The position numbers and the translations under genes are program-made. From Actinacidiphila rubida (lineage in GTDB: Bacteria; Actinomycetota; Actinomycetes; Streptomycetales; Streptomycetaceae), in contig NZ_FODD01000047.1 in assembly GCF_900110255.1 (NCBI RefSeq), forward strand, positions 1 to 57,516: a stretch of 57,516 nucleotides of DNA, in the 5' to 3' direction. The notes beneath the pieces were generated by a model. That model was not told the DNA's origin. It did no database searches and was given only the letters and a program-made list of their open reading frames with translations. Below, piece by piece: positions 31,273 through 40,791 of the stretch. Position 1 is the first letter of the stretch. Each line of letters starts with the position of its first letter.

Positions 31273-33247
31273 CGCTCACCTGCTCCTTGCGTGCGTGGAT
31301 CCGTTCCGAAGTATGCGCGGGCCGGGCGTGCGGCGGGGCGACGGGGTCGCCGGCCGGTGTGCTGCGCGCGGTCAGGCGGGTCAGGGCCGCGCCGATGCCG
31401 CCGGCGATCTCGGCCGGCGTGAGGCCGATGTCGGCGAGCACCTCGCCGCGCTTGGCGTGCGCGAGGAACTGCTGCGGGATGCCGAAGTCGCGCAGCGGCA
31501 CGTCCACCCCGGCGTCCCGCAGCGCCTGCGCGACGGCCGAACCGACTCCGCCCGCACGGCCGTTGTCCTCCACGACCGCCACCATGCGGTGCCCGGCGGC
31601 CAGTTCGGGCAGCGCCGGGTCCACCGGCTTGACCCAGCGCGGGTCGACGACGGTGACACCGATACCGCGCCCGGCGAGCAGGTCGGCCGCGGTCAGGCAG
31701 GTCGCGGCGAGGGCGCCGACCGCGACGAGCAGCACGTCGGGCCGCTGGTCGCCGGTGGGACGGTGCAGCACGTCCACGCCGCCGACCCGGTCGATCGCCG
31801 GCAGCGGCTCGCCCGCCGTCTCCTTGGGGAAGCGCACCACGGTGGGCGCGTCCTCGACGGTGACGGCCTCCCGCAGCTGGGCGCGCAACTGGTCGGCGTC
31901 GCGCGGCGCGGCGATCCGCAGGCCGGGCACGACCTGGAGGATCGACATGTCCCACATGCCGTTGTGCGAGGCGCCGTCCACTCCGGTCACGCCCGCGCGG
32001 TCCAGCACGAACGTCACACCGCACCTGTGCAGGGCGACGTCCATCAGCACCTGGTCGAACGCCCGGTTGAGGAACGTCGCGTAGACCGCGACGACCGGGT
32101 GCAGGCCGCCGGTGGCCAGGCCGGCCGCCGACGTGGCGGCGTGCTGCTCGGCGATGCCGACGTCGAACACCCGCTTCGGGTAGGCCGTCGCGAACGCCTC
32201 CAGGCCGACGGGCTGGAGCATCGCGGCGGTGATCGCGACGACGTCCGGCCGCTCCCGGCCGATGCGGACCATCTCGTCGCTGAACACCGAGGTCCAGGAC
32301 GGCCCTTGGGACGGCGCCAGCGGCATGCAGGTCAGCGGGTCCATCGCACCCACGGTGTGGAAGCGGTCCGCCTCGTCCTGCTCGGCGGCCGGGTAGCCGC
32401 GGCCCTTCTCGGTGATGCAGTGCACGAGCACCGGGCCGTGGAAGCGGCGGGCCCGGCGCAGCGCGGTCTCCATCGCGGCGATGTCGTGGCCGTCGATCGG
32501 GCCGACGTACTTCAGCCCCAGGTCCTCGAACATGCCCTGCGGGGCGAAGGTGTCCTTGAAGCCCTTCTTCGCGCCGTGCAGCGACTCGTACAACGGCCGG
32601 CCGATCACCGGGGTCTGCTGCAGGACCTGCTTGCCCCAGTCCAGGAAGCGCTCGTAGCCGTCGGTGGTGCGCAGCGTGGCCAGGTGGTTCGCGAGGCCGC
32701 CGATGGTGGGCGCGTAGGAGCGCTCGTTGTCGTTGACGACGATGACCAGCGGGCGGTCCCTGGCGGCGGCGATGTTGTTCAGCGCCTCCCAGGCCATGCC
32801 GCCGGTCAGCGCGCCGTCACCGATGACCGCGACGACGCGGTCACTGCAGTGCCGCACCTCGTTGGCCTTGGCCAGGCCGTCGGCCCAGCCCAGCACGGTC
32901 GAGGCGTGGCTGTTCTCGATGACGTCGTGCTCGGACTCGGCCCGCGAGGGGTAGCCGGACAGCCCGCCCTTGCTGCGCAGCTTGGAGAAGTCCTGGCGAC
33001 CGGTGAGGATCTTGTGGACGTACGACTGGTGGCCGGTGTCCCACAGGATGCGGTCGGCGGGCGAGTCGAAGACCCGGTGCAGCGCGATGGTCAGCTCGAC
33101 CACGCCGAGGTTGGGGCCCAGATGGCCACCGGTTCTGGCCACTGCCTGGACGAGGAACTGCCGGATGTCGGCGGCCAGTTCGTCGAGCCGGCCGTCGGGC
33201 AGCGCCTTCAGGTCGCGCGGGCTGTGGATGTTCTCCAGCATCGACAT
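31259..33247 (-). CDS. dxs: 1-deoxy-D-xylulose-5-phosphate synthase
   Basis: The protein has 662 aa from ATG 33247, with GAGG at 33255-33258. TPP-binding motifs are GDGALTGGMAWEALNNIA and the His in LWDTGHQSYVHKILTGR. The pyrimidine-domain Glu is in FDVGIAEQHAATSAAGLATG. SKGGLSGYPSRAESEHD is typical of Dxs. It condenses pyruvate and glyceraldehyde 3-phosphate, the first MEP-pathway step, and supplies isoprene units to the hopanoid genes upstream. A streptomycete normally has a second, housekeeping dxs, so this copy is probably pathway-dedicated. Confidence 0.95.
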   Translation of the reverse strand: MSMLENIHSPRDLKALPDGRLDELAADIRQFLVQAVARTGGHLGPNLGVVELTIALHRVFDSPADRILWDTGHQSYVHKILTGRQDFSKLRSKGGLSGYPSRAESEHDVIENSHASTVLGWADGLAKANEVRHCSDRVVAVIGDGALTGGMAWEALNNIAAARDRPLVIVVNDNERSYAPTIGGLANHLATLRTTDGYERFLDWGKQVLQQTPVIGRPLYESLHGAKKGFKDTFAPQGMFEDLGLKYVGPIDGHDIAAMETALRRARRFHGPVLVHCITEKGRGYPAAEQDEADRFHTVGAMDPLTCMPLAPSQGPSWTSVFSDEMVRIGRERPDVVAITAAMLQPVGLEAFATAYPKRVFDVGIAEQHAATSAAGLATGGLHPVVAVYATFLNRAFDQVLMDVALHRCGVTFVLDRAGVTGVDGASHNGMWDMSILQVVPGLRIAAPRDADQLRAQLREAVTVEDAPTVVRFPKETAGEPLPAIDRVGGVDVLHRPTGDQRPDVLLVAVGALAATCLTAADLLAGRGIGVTVVDPRWVKPVDPALPELAAGHRMVAVVEDNGRAGGVGSAVAQALRDAGVDVPLRDFGIPQQFLAHAKRGEVLADIGLTPAEIAGGIGAALTRLTARSTPAGDPVAPPHARPAHTSERIHARKEQVSDDIV

Positions 33248-33442
33248 GTGCAGACCTCGTTCCCTGTTCCCTGCCGGTGATGCGGTGTGTCCTGTGAACG
33301 TCCCCGTGGTGTCCCGTACCGCGTGCTGCCCCCGTGACGCGGGTGAGCGGCCGGCGGCGGGTACGCGTGCGGGCCACCGGTGCGGCGTCGCCGCCGCCGG
33401 TGACCCGTACGCGTCCAGCCGGTCAGCCGCTCACCCGGGCCG
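33248..33442. other. 195-bp gap between hpnH and dxs
   Basis: This is the widest gap inside the hopanoid operon. In the S. coelicolor cluster, as I recall it, ispG (gcpE) sits here. I find no remnant frame of it and no strong terminator; the sequence is plain GC-rich DNA. It may hold a secondary promoter for dxs. Confidence 0.5.
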
Positions 33443-34471
33443 TCACTTCGCGCGGTTGGACGCGACGGTCTCCCGGGCGGCGCGCAGGGACTCCTTGAGG
33501 GAGCCCATGGTGGCCAGCACGGCCGTCGGCTCGTAGCCGCAGTGCGCCATGCAGTTGTCGCACCGCTCGTCCTTGCCGCGCCCGTACTTGTCCCAGTCGG
33601 TCTTCTCGATCAGCTCCTTGTACGTCGGCACGTAGCCGTCCGCCATCAGGTAGCAGGGACGCTGCCAGCCGAACAGGGAGTAGTTCGGGATGGCCCACGC
33701 GGTGCACGGGAAGTCGGCCTTGCCCTCCAGGAAGTCCAGGAAGAGCGGGCTGTGGTTCAGCCGCCACTTGCGCCGGTTGCCGTCGCCGAACGCCTTCTTG
33801 AACAGCTCGCGGGTCTGCTCCACGCCCAGGAAGTGGTCCTGGTCGGGGGCCTTCTCGTAGGCGTAGGCGGGCGACAGCATCATCTCGTCGACCTGCAGGT
33901 CGTCATTGAGGAAGTTGAGCACCTCGATGATCGTCTGCGGGGTGTCGGTGTTGAAGAAGGTCGAGTTCGTGGTGACCCGGAAGCCGCGCCGCTTGGCCTC
34001 CTTGATCGCCTCCACGGCCTCGTCGAAAGTGCCTTCCTTGGCCACCGACTCGTCGTGCCGCTCTCGCATGCCGTCGATATGCACGGTAAAGGCGAAGTAA
34101 GGAGACGGCGTGAATTTGTCGATCTTCTTGCGGAGCAGCAGGGCGTTGGTGCAGAGGAAGACGTACTTCTTCTTCGCCACGAGCTGACGCACGATCTCGT
34201 CGATCTGGGGGTGCATCAGCGGCTCGCCGCCCGCGATCGACACCATCGGCGCACCCGATTCCAGCACCGCGCCGACGGCCTGTGCCACCGGCATGCGCTG
34301 CTTCAGCACCCCGGCCGGGTGCTGGATCTTGCCACAGCCCTCGCATTTGAGGTTGCAGGCGAAGAGCGGTTCGAGTTCGACGATGAGCGGGAACTTTTCG
34401 CGTCGCCTGACCATTTTCTGTTCGAAGAGGTACGACGCGACACGGACGGTCTGACGGAGCGGCATAGCCAT
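33443..34471 (-). CDS. hpnH: Adenosyl-hopene transferase, radical SAM
   Basis: The protein has 342 aa, the usual length. The radical-SAM motif is FACNLKCEGCGKI with Cys39, Cys43 and Cys46 (C-x3-C-x2-C). It is followed by SIAGGEPLMHPQIDEIV and a SPASM-like Cys set near the C-terminus (DERCDNCMAHCGYEPTA). HpnH joins the 5'-deoxyadenosyl radical to diploptene, giving adenosylhopane, the entry to C35 hopanoids. It follows hpnG by 5 bp on the same strand. Confidence 0.96.
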   Translation of the reverse strand: MAMPLRQTVRVASYLFEQKMVRRREKFPLIVELEPLFACNLKCEGCGKIQHPAGVLKQRMPVAQAVGAVLESGAPMVSIAGGEPLMHPQIDEIVRQLVAKKKYVFLCTNALLLRKKIDKFTPSPYFAFTVHIDGMRERHDESVAKEGTFDEAVEAIKEAKRRGFRVTTNSTFFNTDTPQTIIEVLNFLNDDLQVDEMMLSPAYAYEKAPDQDHFLGVEQTRELFKKAFGDGNRRKWRLNHSPLFLDFLEGKADFPCTAWAIPNYSLFGWQRPCYLMADGYVPTYKELIEKTDWDKYGRGKDERCDNCMAHCGYEPTAVLATMGSLKESLRAARETVASNRAK

Positions 34472-34476
34472 CTAGC

Positions 34477-35091
34477 TCACCTCCAGGGGAGCGCGGTAGT
34501 GCGGTGCCATTCGAGAAAGGCGGGAACGAGATCTCTGAGCACCCGGAACGCAAGGATTCCGGTGCGAAGCGTGCCGACGCGGACGAGTTCGTACTCGGGC
34601 GTGTCGACGACCACGCGGGCCGCCGCGATGCGGTGCGCCCCTTCGGCCAGGGCGGCACGGCGCATCGCGGCCGATTCCATGTCCACGGCGATGGCACCCG
34701 TCGCCGCGAGAGCGGTGCGCTCGGCGCCCCGCACGACATGGTCGGACTCGGCCAGGGTGCCGGTGTGCACGGTGTGCCCGGTGTCCGCGAGGGCCTCCTT
34801 GAGCGCGGCGGCCAGCGCCTGGCTCTCGTGCCCGTCATCGGCGACGACGACGTCCCCCGGCCGCATGCCGGGCGCGAGCCCGGCACAGAAGCCGGTGGTC
34901 AGGACGGCGGCGTCGGTGTTGCGCGGATCATGCAGGGCGGTACGGACGGCCCGGTCCGCGGCCTTCGGTCCCATGCCGGTACGCAGCACGGTGACCTCGT
35001 CCGCGGAACTCCTGGCCGCTCCCCTGCGCAGCGCGAAGCGCTCGATGCGCAGGGCGCACACCACCAGCAACGGTGGCTGGGTACGACCCAC
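34477..35091 (-). CDS. hpnG: Adenosylhopane nucleosidase / phosphorylase-like protein HpnG
   Basis: The protein has 204 aa from GTG 35091. It resembles the purine-nucleoside phosphorylase/MTA nucleosidase fold: VLTTGFCAGLAPGMRPGDVV, AIAVDMESAAMRRAALAEG and AAARVVVDTPEYELV. The MESA motif binds ribose. HpnG removes adenine from adenosylhopane to give ribosylhopane. The gene lies between shc (3-bp gap) and hpnH (5-bp gap), the conserved order. Confidence 0.9.
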   Translation of the reverse strand: MGRTQPPLLVVCALRIERFALRRGAARSSADEVTVLRTGMGPKAADRAVRTALHDPRNTDAAVLTTGFCAGLAPGMRPGDVVVADDGHESQALAAALKEALADTGHTVHTGTLAESDHVVRGAERTALAATGAIAVDMESAAMRRAALAEGAHRIAAARVVVDTPEYELVRVGTLRTGILAFRVLRDLVPAFLEWHRTTALPWR

Positions 35092-35094
35092 GAA

Positions 35095-37110
35095 CTAGGC
35101 TCCCTTCTCGGCGGCGGCATGGCCGACGCCGGCGGTTCCGAAAGGCTCGGACCGCACGTAGCGGCCGAGCGCGGTCAGCGGGAACACCATCCGGTAGAGG
35201 TGGTAGTTGATCGAGAAGTCCCGCGGGAATCCCGTACCCGTGAAGTACGGCTCGTCCCAGGAACCGTCCGCCAACTGGGTGTCCACCAGCCAGCGGACGC
35301 CGCGGGCCACGGCGTCGTTGTCCCGCTCCCCTGCCGACAGCAGCGCGAGCAGCGCCCAGGCCGTCTGGGACGGCGTGGAGTGGCCGCGGCCGATCCATTC
35401 GGTGTCGGAGTAGGACCGCAGGTCCTCGCCCCAGCCCCCGTCCGCGTTCTGCACCGACTCCAGCCAGTCGACGGCCCGGCGGATCGCCGGGTGGGAGGCG
35501 GGCAGTCCGGCCGAGGCCAGCGCCGGGACGGCCGAACCGGTGCCGTAGATGTAGTTGACCCCCCAACGGCCGAACCAGGCGCCGTTGTCCTCCTGCTCCG
35601 ACAGCAGCCAGTCGATGCCGCGCCGGGTGTGGTGGTCGTGCTCCAACCCGAGCGCGGCCATCATCTCCACGACGTGCGCGGTCACGTCCGCCGACGGCGG
35701 GTCGATGACCTCGCCGAAGTCGCAGAACGGCAGCCGGTTGGGGTACGGGCTGGTGTTGTCGGCGTCGAAGGCGCCCCAGGCGCCGTTCCTGGACTGCATG
35801 CCGACGTTCCAGCGGACCGCACGGTCGATCGCGGAGTCCACCCGGGCCTGGTCGGGGTGGGCCACCCGGCGCAGTGCCAGCACCACTTCCGCGGTGTCGT
35901 CGATGTCCGGGTAGTTGTCGTTGTGGAATTCGAACGCCCATCCGCCGGGTGCCAGTTGCGGGCGCTGCACGGACCAGTCACCGGGCCGCGTGATCTGCTC
36001 CTCGAGCATCCAGTCGGTCGCCTTGACCAGCGCCGGGTGGTCCGCGTCGACACCGGCGTCGGCGAGCGCGATGACGGCCAGGCAGGTGTCCCAGACCGGC
36101 GACTGGCACGCCTCGATCATCCGCATGCCGTCCTCGGGCCACACGGCGAAACGATCCAGCGAGTCCAGGCCGGCTTTCAGCACCGGGTGGTCGAGGTCGT
36201 AGCCGAGCAGGTGGAGGGCGATCACCGAGTACACGGCGGGCGGCTGGATGCCGCCCCAGCAGCCGTCCGCCTCCTGCCGCTCGATGATCCAGCGGGCACA
36301 GGCGTTCATCGCGGTCCGGCGCAGCGGCCGGACGCTGAACCGGCGGTAGAGGTGCAGCGCCTGGTCCAGGCGCTGGAAGACACCGTCCCAGCTGGTGATG
36401 GGGGCCTTGCGGCGCCGGGGGTTGGGGTCCGCCGCGTTCACGTGCAGCTCGTCGATCCCGAAGGGCGCCGGGCGGACCGGGCGGTGGGCGCCGACGACGG
36501 TCAGCGGCACGATCGTCTGCCGGGCCCAGCAGCCGAACGAGTAGATGTTCAGCGGCATCCACTTGGGCAGGTAGATGATCTCCGGCGGCAGTTCCGGCAG
36601 GTCGTCCCAGCTCCACCAGCCGAACAGGGCCAGCCAGATCCGGGTGAACACCCGGCTGGACGCGACGCCGCCCTCGGCCCTGGCCCATTTGGCGGCCAGC
36701 TGCATGTGCGCCTCGTCGGGGGTGTCCCCGGCCAGCCGCAGCGCGACGTACGCCTCGACGGTGGCCGACAGGTCGCCCGGGCCGCCGTGGAACGTGGGCC
36801 AGGCGCCGTCCTCGCGCTGCTGCGAGCGGATCCAGCGGGCCGAGGCGGCGGTCACCTTCGCGTCGCTGATGTTGAGGAACTGCCGGAGCATCAGGTCCTC
36901 GGCGTCCATCGTCACGTTGGTTTCGAGGTCGCCCTTCCACCAGCCGTCAGGGTGCTGCCGTGCCAGGAGGTGGTCTGCGGCGCGCTGCACGGCACGCTGC
37001 GCCGCCGCCTCGGGTCCGCCGGTGGGAACAGGGTCCGGCGCCGAGGTGCTGCTGGCCGAAGGTGTCCGGTGGGTTGGCGTACCTGGACTGCCATCGGTCG
37101 TCGCTGTCAT
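35095..37110 (-). CDS. shc: Squalene-hopene cyclase
   Basis: The protein has 671 aa from ATG 37110 behind AAGGGGAAG. The catalytic acid motif DxDD is present as Asp402-Ile-Asp404-Asp405 (YPDIDDTAEV). QW repeats are clear: QQREDGAWPTFHGG, QEADGCWGG, QNADGGWGED, QLADGSWDEPYFTGTGF. It cyclises squalene to hopene/hopanol at the membrane. A Ser/Thr/Pro-rich 35-residue leader precedes the first helix. A longer frame from 37167 lacks a ribosome site and is rejected. Confidence 0.97.
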   Translation of the reverse strand: MTATTDGSPGTPTHRTPSASSTSAPDPVPTGGPEAAAQRAVQRAADHLLARQHPDGWWKGDLETNVTMDAEDLMLRQFLNISDAKVTAASARWIRSQQREDGAWPTFHGGPGDLSATVEAYVALRLAGDTPDEAHMQLAAKWARAEGGVASSRVFTRIWLALFGWWSWDDLPELPPEIIYLPKWMPLNIYSFGCWARQTIVPLTVVGAHRPVRPAPFGIDELHVNAADPNPRRRKAPITSWDGVFQRLDQALHLYRRFSVRPLRRTAMNACARWIIERQEADGCWGGIQPPAVYSVIALHLLGYDLDHPVLKAGLDSLDRFAVWPEDGMRMIEACQSPVWDTCLAVIALADAGVDADHPALVKATDWMLEEQITRPGDWSVQRPQLAPGGWAFEFHNDNYPDIDDTAEVVLALRRVAHPDQARVDSAIDRAVRWNVGMQSRNGAWGAFDADNTSPYPNRLPFCDFGEVIDPPSADVTAHVVEMMAALGLEHDHHTRRGIDWLLSEQEDNGAWFGRWGVNYIYGTGSAVPALASAGLPASHPAIRRAVDWLESVQNADGGWGEDLRSYSDTEWIGRGHSTPSQTAWALLALLSAGERDNDAVARGVRWLVDTQLADGSWDEPYFTGTGFPRDFSINYHLYRMVFPLTALGRYVRSEPFGTAGVGHAAAEKGA

Positions 37111-37209
37111 GGCTTCCCCTTTGCAGTTGAGACTTCTGCGGTGCCGGGGGCGGCCGTCGGCCGTCACATGAGAGGGTCGGGCGACGTCGTGCGCTCCACG
37201 TTGCTGTTG

Positions 37210-38280
37210 TTACTTCTCGCGGACCACCACAAAATCCGCAAGACCTACAAGCTTGTCGTGTACATCTTCGGGCATGTCCACGGTGTCCAGCGCGGCGATG
37301 GCGGTCGCGTACTGCCTGCGGGCTTCCTGCGAAGTCCACTCGCGACCACCTGCCTCTTCGATCAACGCCGCGCGCATGGCGAACTCTTCCTCGCTGAAGG
37401 CATCGTTTTCCGGATTCTTCGCGTCTGCCGCCAGCAGTTCACCCAACCGCTCGGACGCCGAGCCGCCCGCGGCCAGTGCCGCGACGACCGGGAGGGACTT
37501 CTTGCGCTGCCGCAGGTCGCTCCAGGTCTGCTTGCCGGTGGTCGCCGGGTCGCCCCAGATGCCGAGCAGGTCGTCGATCGCCTGGAACGAAAGGCCCAGG
37601 TGGTAGCCGTAGTCCTCGAGCGCGTCGGCGTCGGCCTCCGAGGCCCCGCCGAGCACCGCGCCGATGGAGGACGCGCAGGCCAGCAGCGCGCCGGTCTTGT
37701 TGCCCTCCATCTCCAGGCACTCCTGGACGGTGACCCGCTCGCGGTGCTCGAAGGAGATGTCCTGCGCCTGGCCGTCGATCAGTTTCCGGGTGGCGGTGGT
37801 CAGTCGGCGGGTCGCCCGGCCGGCGTCGACCGTGCCCTGCTCCAGCAGGATCTCGTTGGCCAGCGCCATCAGGGCGTCGCCGACCAGGATCGCCTGGGCG
37901 GGGCCGTGCACCTTCCAGACCGTGTCGCGGTGCCTGCGCTGCTCGTCACCGTCCATCAGGTCGTCGTGCAGCAGCGAGAAGTTGTGCACCAGCTCGACGG
38001 CCACGGCGCCGGGCACGCCGGTCTCGGGCGGGGCCCCGGCGGCCTGCGCGGACAGCAGCGCCAGCGCGGGACGGACGGCCTTGCCGCCGTCGCCGTCGGC
38101 CGGGCGGCCGGTCTGGTCGATCCAGCCGAAGTGGTACGCGGCAACGGTGTCCATCGGGGGGACGAGGCGGGCCGCGGCGGCGCGGAGGACGGGGGTGGTC
38201 AGGATGCGGCCGTTTTCCAGCAGCTCGATGACGCTGTCAGCGGTCACGATGTCTCCTCTTGTTGCACCAATTGCACTCAT
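37210..38280 (-). CDS. Polyprenyl diphosphate synthase (probably farnesyl diphosphate synthase)
   Basis: The protein has 356 aa from ATG 38280, which overlaps the hpnE stop as ATGA behind GGAGG; a GTG at 38247 with AGAGGAG is an equally plausible start. The first Asp-rich motif is LVHNFSLLHDDLMDGDEQRR and the second is GLSFQAIDDLLGIWGD, both needed for Mg-diphosphate binding. It makes allylic diphosphate from IPP and DMAPP for HpnC/HpnD. The product length cannot be read with certainty; FPP fits the pathway. Confidence 0.9.
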   Translation of the reverse strand: MSAIGATRGDIVTADSVIELLENGRILTTPVLRAAAARLVPPMDTVAAYHFGWIDQTGRPADGDGGKAVRPALALLSAQAAGAPPETGVPGAVAVELVHNFSLLHDDLMDGDEQRRHRDTVWKVHGPAQAILVGDALMALANEILLEQGTVDAGRATRRLTTATRKLIDGQAQDISFEHRERVTVQECLEMEGNKTGALLACASSIGAVLGGASEADADALEDYGYHLGLSFQAIDDLLGIWGDPATTGKQTWSDLRQRKKSLPVVAALAAGGSASERLGELLAADAKNPENDAFSEEEFAMRAALIEEAGGREWTSQEARRQYATAIAALDTVDMPEDVHDKLVGLADFVVVREK

Positions 38281-39716
38281 GCCGCCTCCAGGACGCCGTT
38301 GTTGCCGGGCAGACCCAGTGCGGACAGGGCTTCCCGGGATGCCTGCAGTCCGCTGCGCACCGCGCTCTCCATCGTCGCGGGCCAGCCGGTGGCGGTCCAC
38401 GCCCCGGCCAGGAGGACGCCGGGGTCCCGGGTGACCGGGCCCGGCCGCAGTGCGCCGACGCCCGGCGTGGGCGCGAAGGTGGCCGTCCGCTCGCGCGTGA
38501 CGAAGAAGTCGCGGACCTCCGCGCCACGGACGGCGGGAAGCAGCCGCGCGAGTTCGGGCAGGTAGCGGTCGCGCAGTTCGGCGACCGGCAGATCGATCTC
38601 GTCCTGGGCGGCGGACTGGGACAGCGCCAGATACTGGCCGCCGCCGGTCAGTCCCGAGCTTGCGGTGCGGTCGAAGACCCATTGGACAGGGCTGCCGAGA
38701 GCCGCGACGAACGGCTGGTCGAGCACCTGTCTGTCGTAGATCACATGGACATTGAGGATCGGCGCGGTGCCGATCCGCAACAGCTTTTCCGGGTCCTCGA
38801 CGGCTCCGTCGGGCAGCAGGGCGTGCGCCTCACGTTGAGGGACCGCCAGCACGACGGTGTCGGCCTCGAGTTGTTCCGTGCGCCCGGGGCCGGTCTCCAC
38901 GGTCACCCGGCGCAGCGCGCCGTCGGACGTGATCGCGGCCGCGCGCGAGCGCAGCAGGACCCGGACGCCGGCGGCCTCGAGCGCCGCGCCGGCCCGGCCG
39001 TGGTGCAGGTCGCCGAGCGGCGCCGACGCCCAGCCGATGTCGGCGGCGCCGGGGTCGGACAGCAGGCCGGTCTTGAAGACCATCGCGGCCAGGCCGAGCG
39101 ACGCGTCGCCGGCGGTGGCGTTGAGGGTGGCGACGCCGACCAGGTCCCACAGCGCCTCGACGGTGCGTGCCGACTGGCCGTGCTCGGCGAGCCAGCTGCC
39201 GAAGTCGATGCCGTCCAGGGCCGGGTCGGCCGGGTCGAGTCCGCGCAGGGCCAGCGCGGCCCGCCCCACCGAGGCGCGCTCGCGCAGCGACAGGTGCGGG
39301 TAGCGGGCCAGGCTCGCGGCCAGGTGCAGCGGCACCGGCAGCGCGGCCCGGCTGAGCCGGCCGGCCCGCCCGGTGGCGGCGTCCACCACCGGTACGTCCA
39401 GCCGCTCCTGAAGGGTGACCAGGTCGCGGGCCGCGATGCGGTCCAGGAACCACTGGTAGGCGGTGCAGCAGCGCAGGAAGACGTGCTGGCCGTTGTCGAC
39501 GGCCAGGTCGCCGCGCCGGAAGGAGAACGCGAGCCCGCCGAGCCGCGGCCGGGCCTCGGTGAGCGTCACCCGCACACCCGCGTCGGCCAGCGCGAGGGCG
39601 GCCGTGGTGCCGGCCAGGCCGCCGCCGATCACCACGGCGCGCCGGCGGCCGCGGTCGCCGGCCGGCGCGCGGCCGGCCGGTGACTCGTCGCTGGTGCTGC
39701 TCTGCGTGGTGGTCAT
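38277..39716 (-). CDS. hpnE: Hydroxysqualene dehydroxylase (FAD)
   Basis: The protein has 479 aa from ATG 39716 behind GGGAGGG. The FAD motif is RAVVIGGGLAGTTAALALAD, then GVRVTLTEARPRLGGLAFSF. C-terminal FAD contact is LLAGAWTATGWPATMESAV. HpnE reduces hydroxysqualene to squalene, the last step of the HpnCDE route that replaces squalene synthase. The 25-residue Ser/Gly leader before the Rossmann strand is non-conserved. A much longer upstream frame overlaps hpnD antisense-like and is rejected. Confidence 0.95.
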   Translation of the reverse strand: MTTTQSSTSDESPAGRAPAGDRGRRRAVVIGGGLAGTTAALALADAGVRVTLTEARPRLGGLAFSFRRGDLAVDNGQHVFLRCCTAYQWFLDRIAARDLVTLQERLDVPVVDAATGRAGRLSRAALPVPLHLAASLARYPHLSLRERASVGRAALALRGLDPADPALDGIDFGSWLAEHGQSARTVEALWDLVGVATLNATAGDASLGLAAMVFKTGLLSDPGAADIGWASAPLGDLHHGRAGAALEAAGVRVLLRSRAAAITSDGALRRVTVETGPGRTEQLEADTVVLAVPQREAHALLPDGAVEDPEKLLRIGTAPILNVHVIYDRQVLDQPFVAALGSPVQWVFDRTASSGLTGGGQYLALSQSAAQDEIDLPVAELRDRYLPELARLLPAVRGAEVRDFFVTRERTATFAPTPGVGALRPGPVTRDPGVLLAGAWTATGWPATMESAVRSGLQASREALSALGLPGNNGVLEAA

Positions 39717-39846
39717 GCGCCCTCCCGTCGGGCCGCGCCCCTGGGGGTGCGGCGGTCCGTCGCGGAAAGTGACGCGGTGCGCGTCGCCTGGGTTGCCTGG
39801 TCGTGGAGGTGCCGTGTTGCGGTGTCCGCGCCCTCGCGGATCGGTG

Positions 39847-40791
39847 TCACACGTCGCTCCGGGGGCCGCGGGCGATGCGGCGGGCGTCGAGCCCGGCGAG
39901 GCCGCGGACTGCGACGTACGCCTTCTCGCGTCCGGGCAGCGACACCCGCCCGCGCAGTATCGCCATCGGGTCGGCGGCGATCCGCTCCAGCAGGCGGCGG
40001 TAGATGCCGGCCATGGCCGCCACACAGGCGCCGCTCCTGCGGTCCAGCATGGGCAGCAACTGGTAGCCGGTGGCGAACAGCTGACGGGCCCGGCGGACCT
40101 CGAACTCGACCAGACCGGTGAAGTCCGAGCCCGGCGGCGGCGTGTCGCCGTGGAATCCGTCCGCGCACCCGAACTTGGCCAGGTCCTGCGCGGGCAGGTA
40201 CGTGCGCCCGTTACCGGCGTCCTCGCGGACGTCCCGCAGGATGTTGGTGAGTTGCAGGGCGAGGCCGAGCGTGTCGGCGTATTCGGCGGCACGTTCATGA
40301 TCGTGCCCATTCGCGGTGCCGAAAACGCCCAGGGAGAGCCTTCCGATCGCACCTGCCACACATCGGCAGTACACGGCCAGATCGTCCCAGGTCTCGTACG
40401 TTTCACCCCGAACGTCCATCTGGACGCCGTCGATGAGTTCGTCGAGGCCGTCGAGCGGCACCGGGAACCGGGCGTTGACGTCGGCCAGCGCCACGGCGAC
40501 CGGGTCGACGTCGTCCTCGGCCACGTCGCCCGCGCGGACGCGCACCAGCACCTCGCGGGTGGCGTCCAGCCGGCGGACCTTCTCCGCCGGGTCCAGGTCG
40601 CCGTCGCCGATGTCGTCGACGCGACGGGAGAAGGCGTAGAGCGCGGACATGGCCTGCCGCTTGGGTGTCGGCAGCAGGCGGATGCCGTAGGCGAAGTTGC
40701 GGGCCTCGTGTCCGGTCACGACCTCGCAGTACCGGTACGCGGCACTTACCAGACCGGACGTGTGGGCGGAACCGTTCATGGTCCGGCTCAC
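39847..40791 (-). CDS. hpnD: Presqualene diphosphate synthase
   Basis: The protein has 314 aa from GTG 40791, overlapping the hpnC stop as GTGA; an ATG at 40779 is possible. The trans-isoprenyl motifs are SRRVDDIGDGD and LTNILRDVREDAGNGRTYLP. HpnD joins two FPP to presqualene diphosphate. The signature GYQLLPMLDRRSGACVAAMA is typical of squalene/phytoene synthases. It is followed by a 130-bp gap before hpnE that is GC-rich and holds nothing recognisable. Confidence 0.95.
   Translation of the reverse strand: MSRTMNGSAHTSGLVSAAYRYCEVVTGHEARNFAYGIRLLPTPKRQAMSALYAFSRRVDDIGDGDLDPAEKVRRLDATREVLVRVRAGDVAEDDVDPVAVALADVNARFPVPLDGLDELIDGVQMDVRGETYETWDDLAVYCRCVAGAIGRLSLGVFGTANGHDHERAAEYADTLGLALQLTNILRDVREDAGNGRTYLPAQDLAKFGCADGFHGDTPPPGSDFTGLVEFEVRRARQLFATGYQLLPMLDRRSGACVAAMAGIYRRLLERIAADPMAILRGRVSLPGREKAYVAVRGLAGLDARRIARGPRSDV

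Noticed and set aside
31295..33280. A 661-codon plus-strand frame opposite dxs.
   Set aside because: It is an antisense shadow; the minus strand encodes a full and canonical Dxs.
33248..33442. Possible riboswitch or attenuator before dxs.
   Set aside because: I looked for a thiamine-type or other conserved leader and saw no matching motif or long stem; plain GC-rich sequence.
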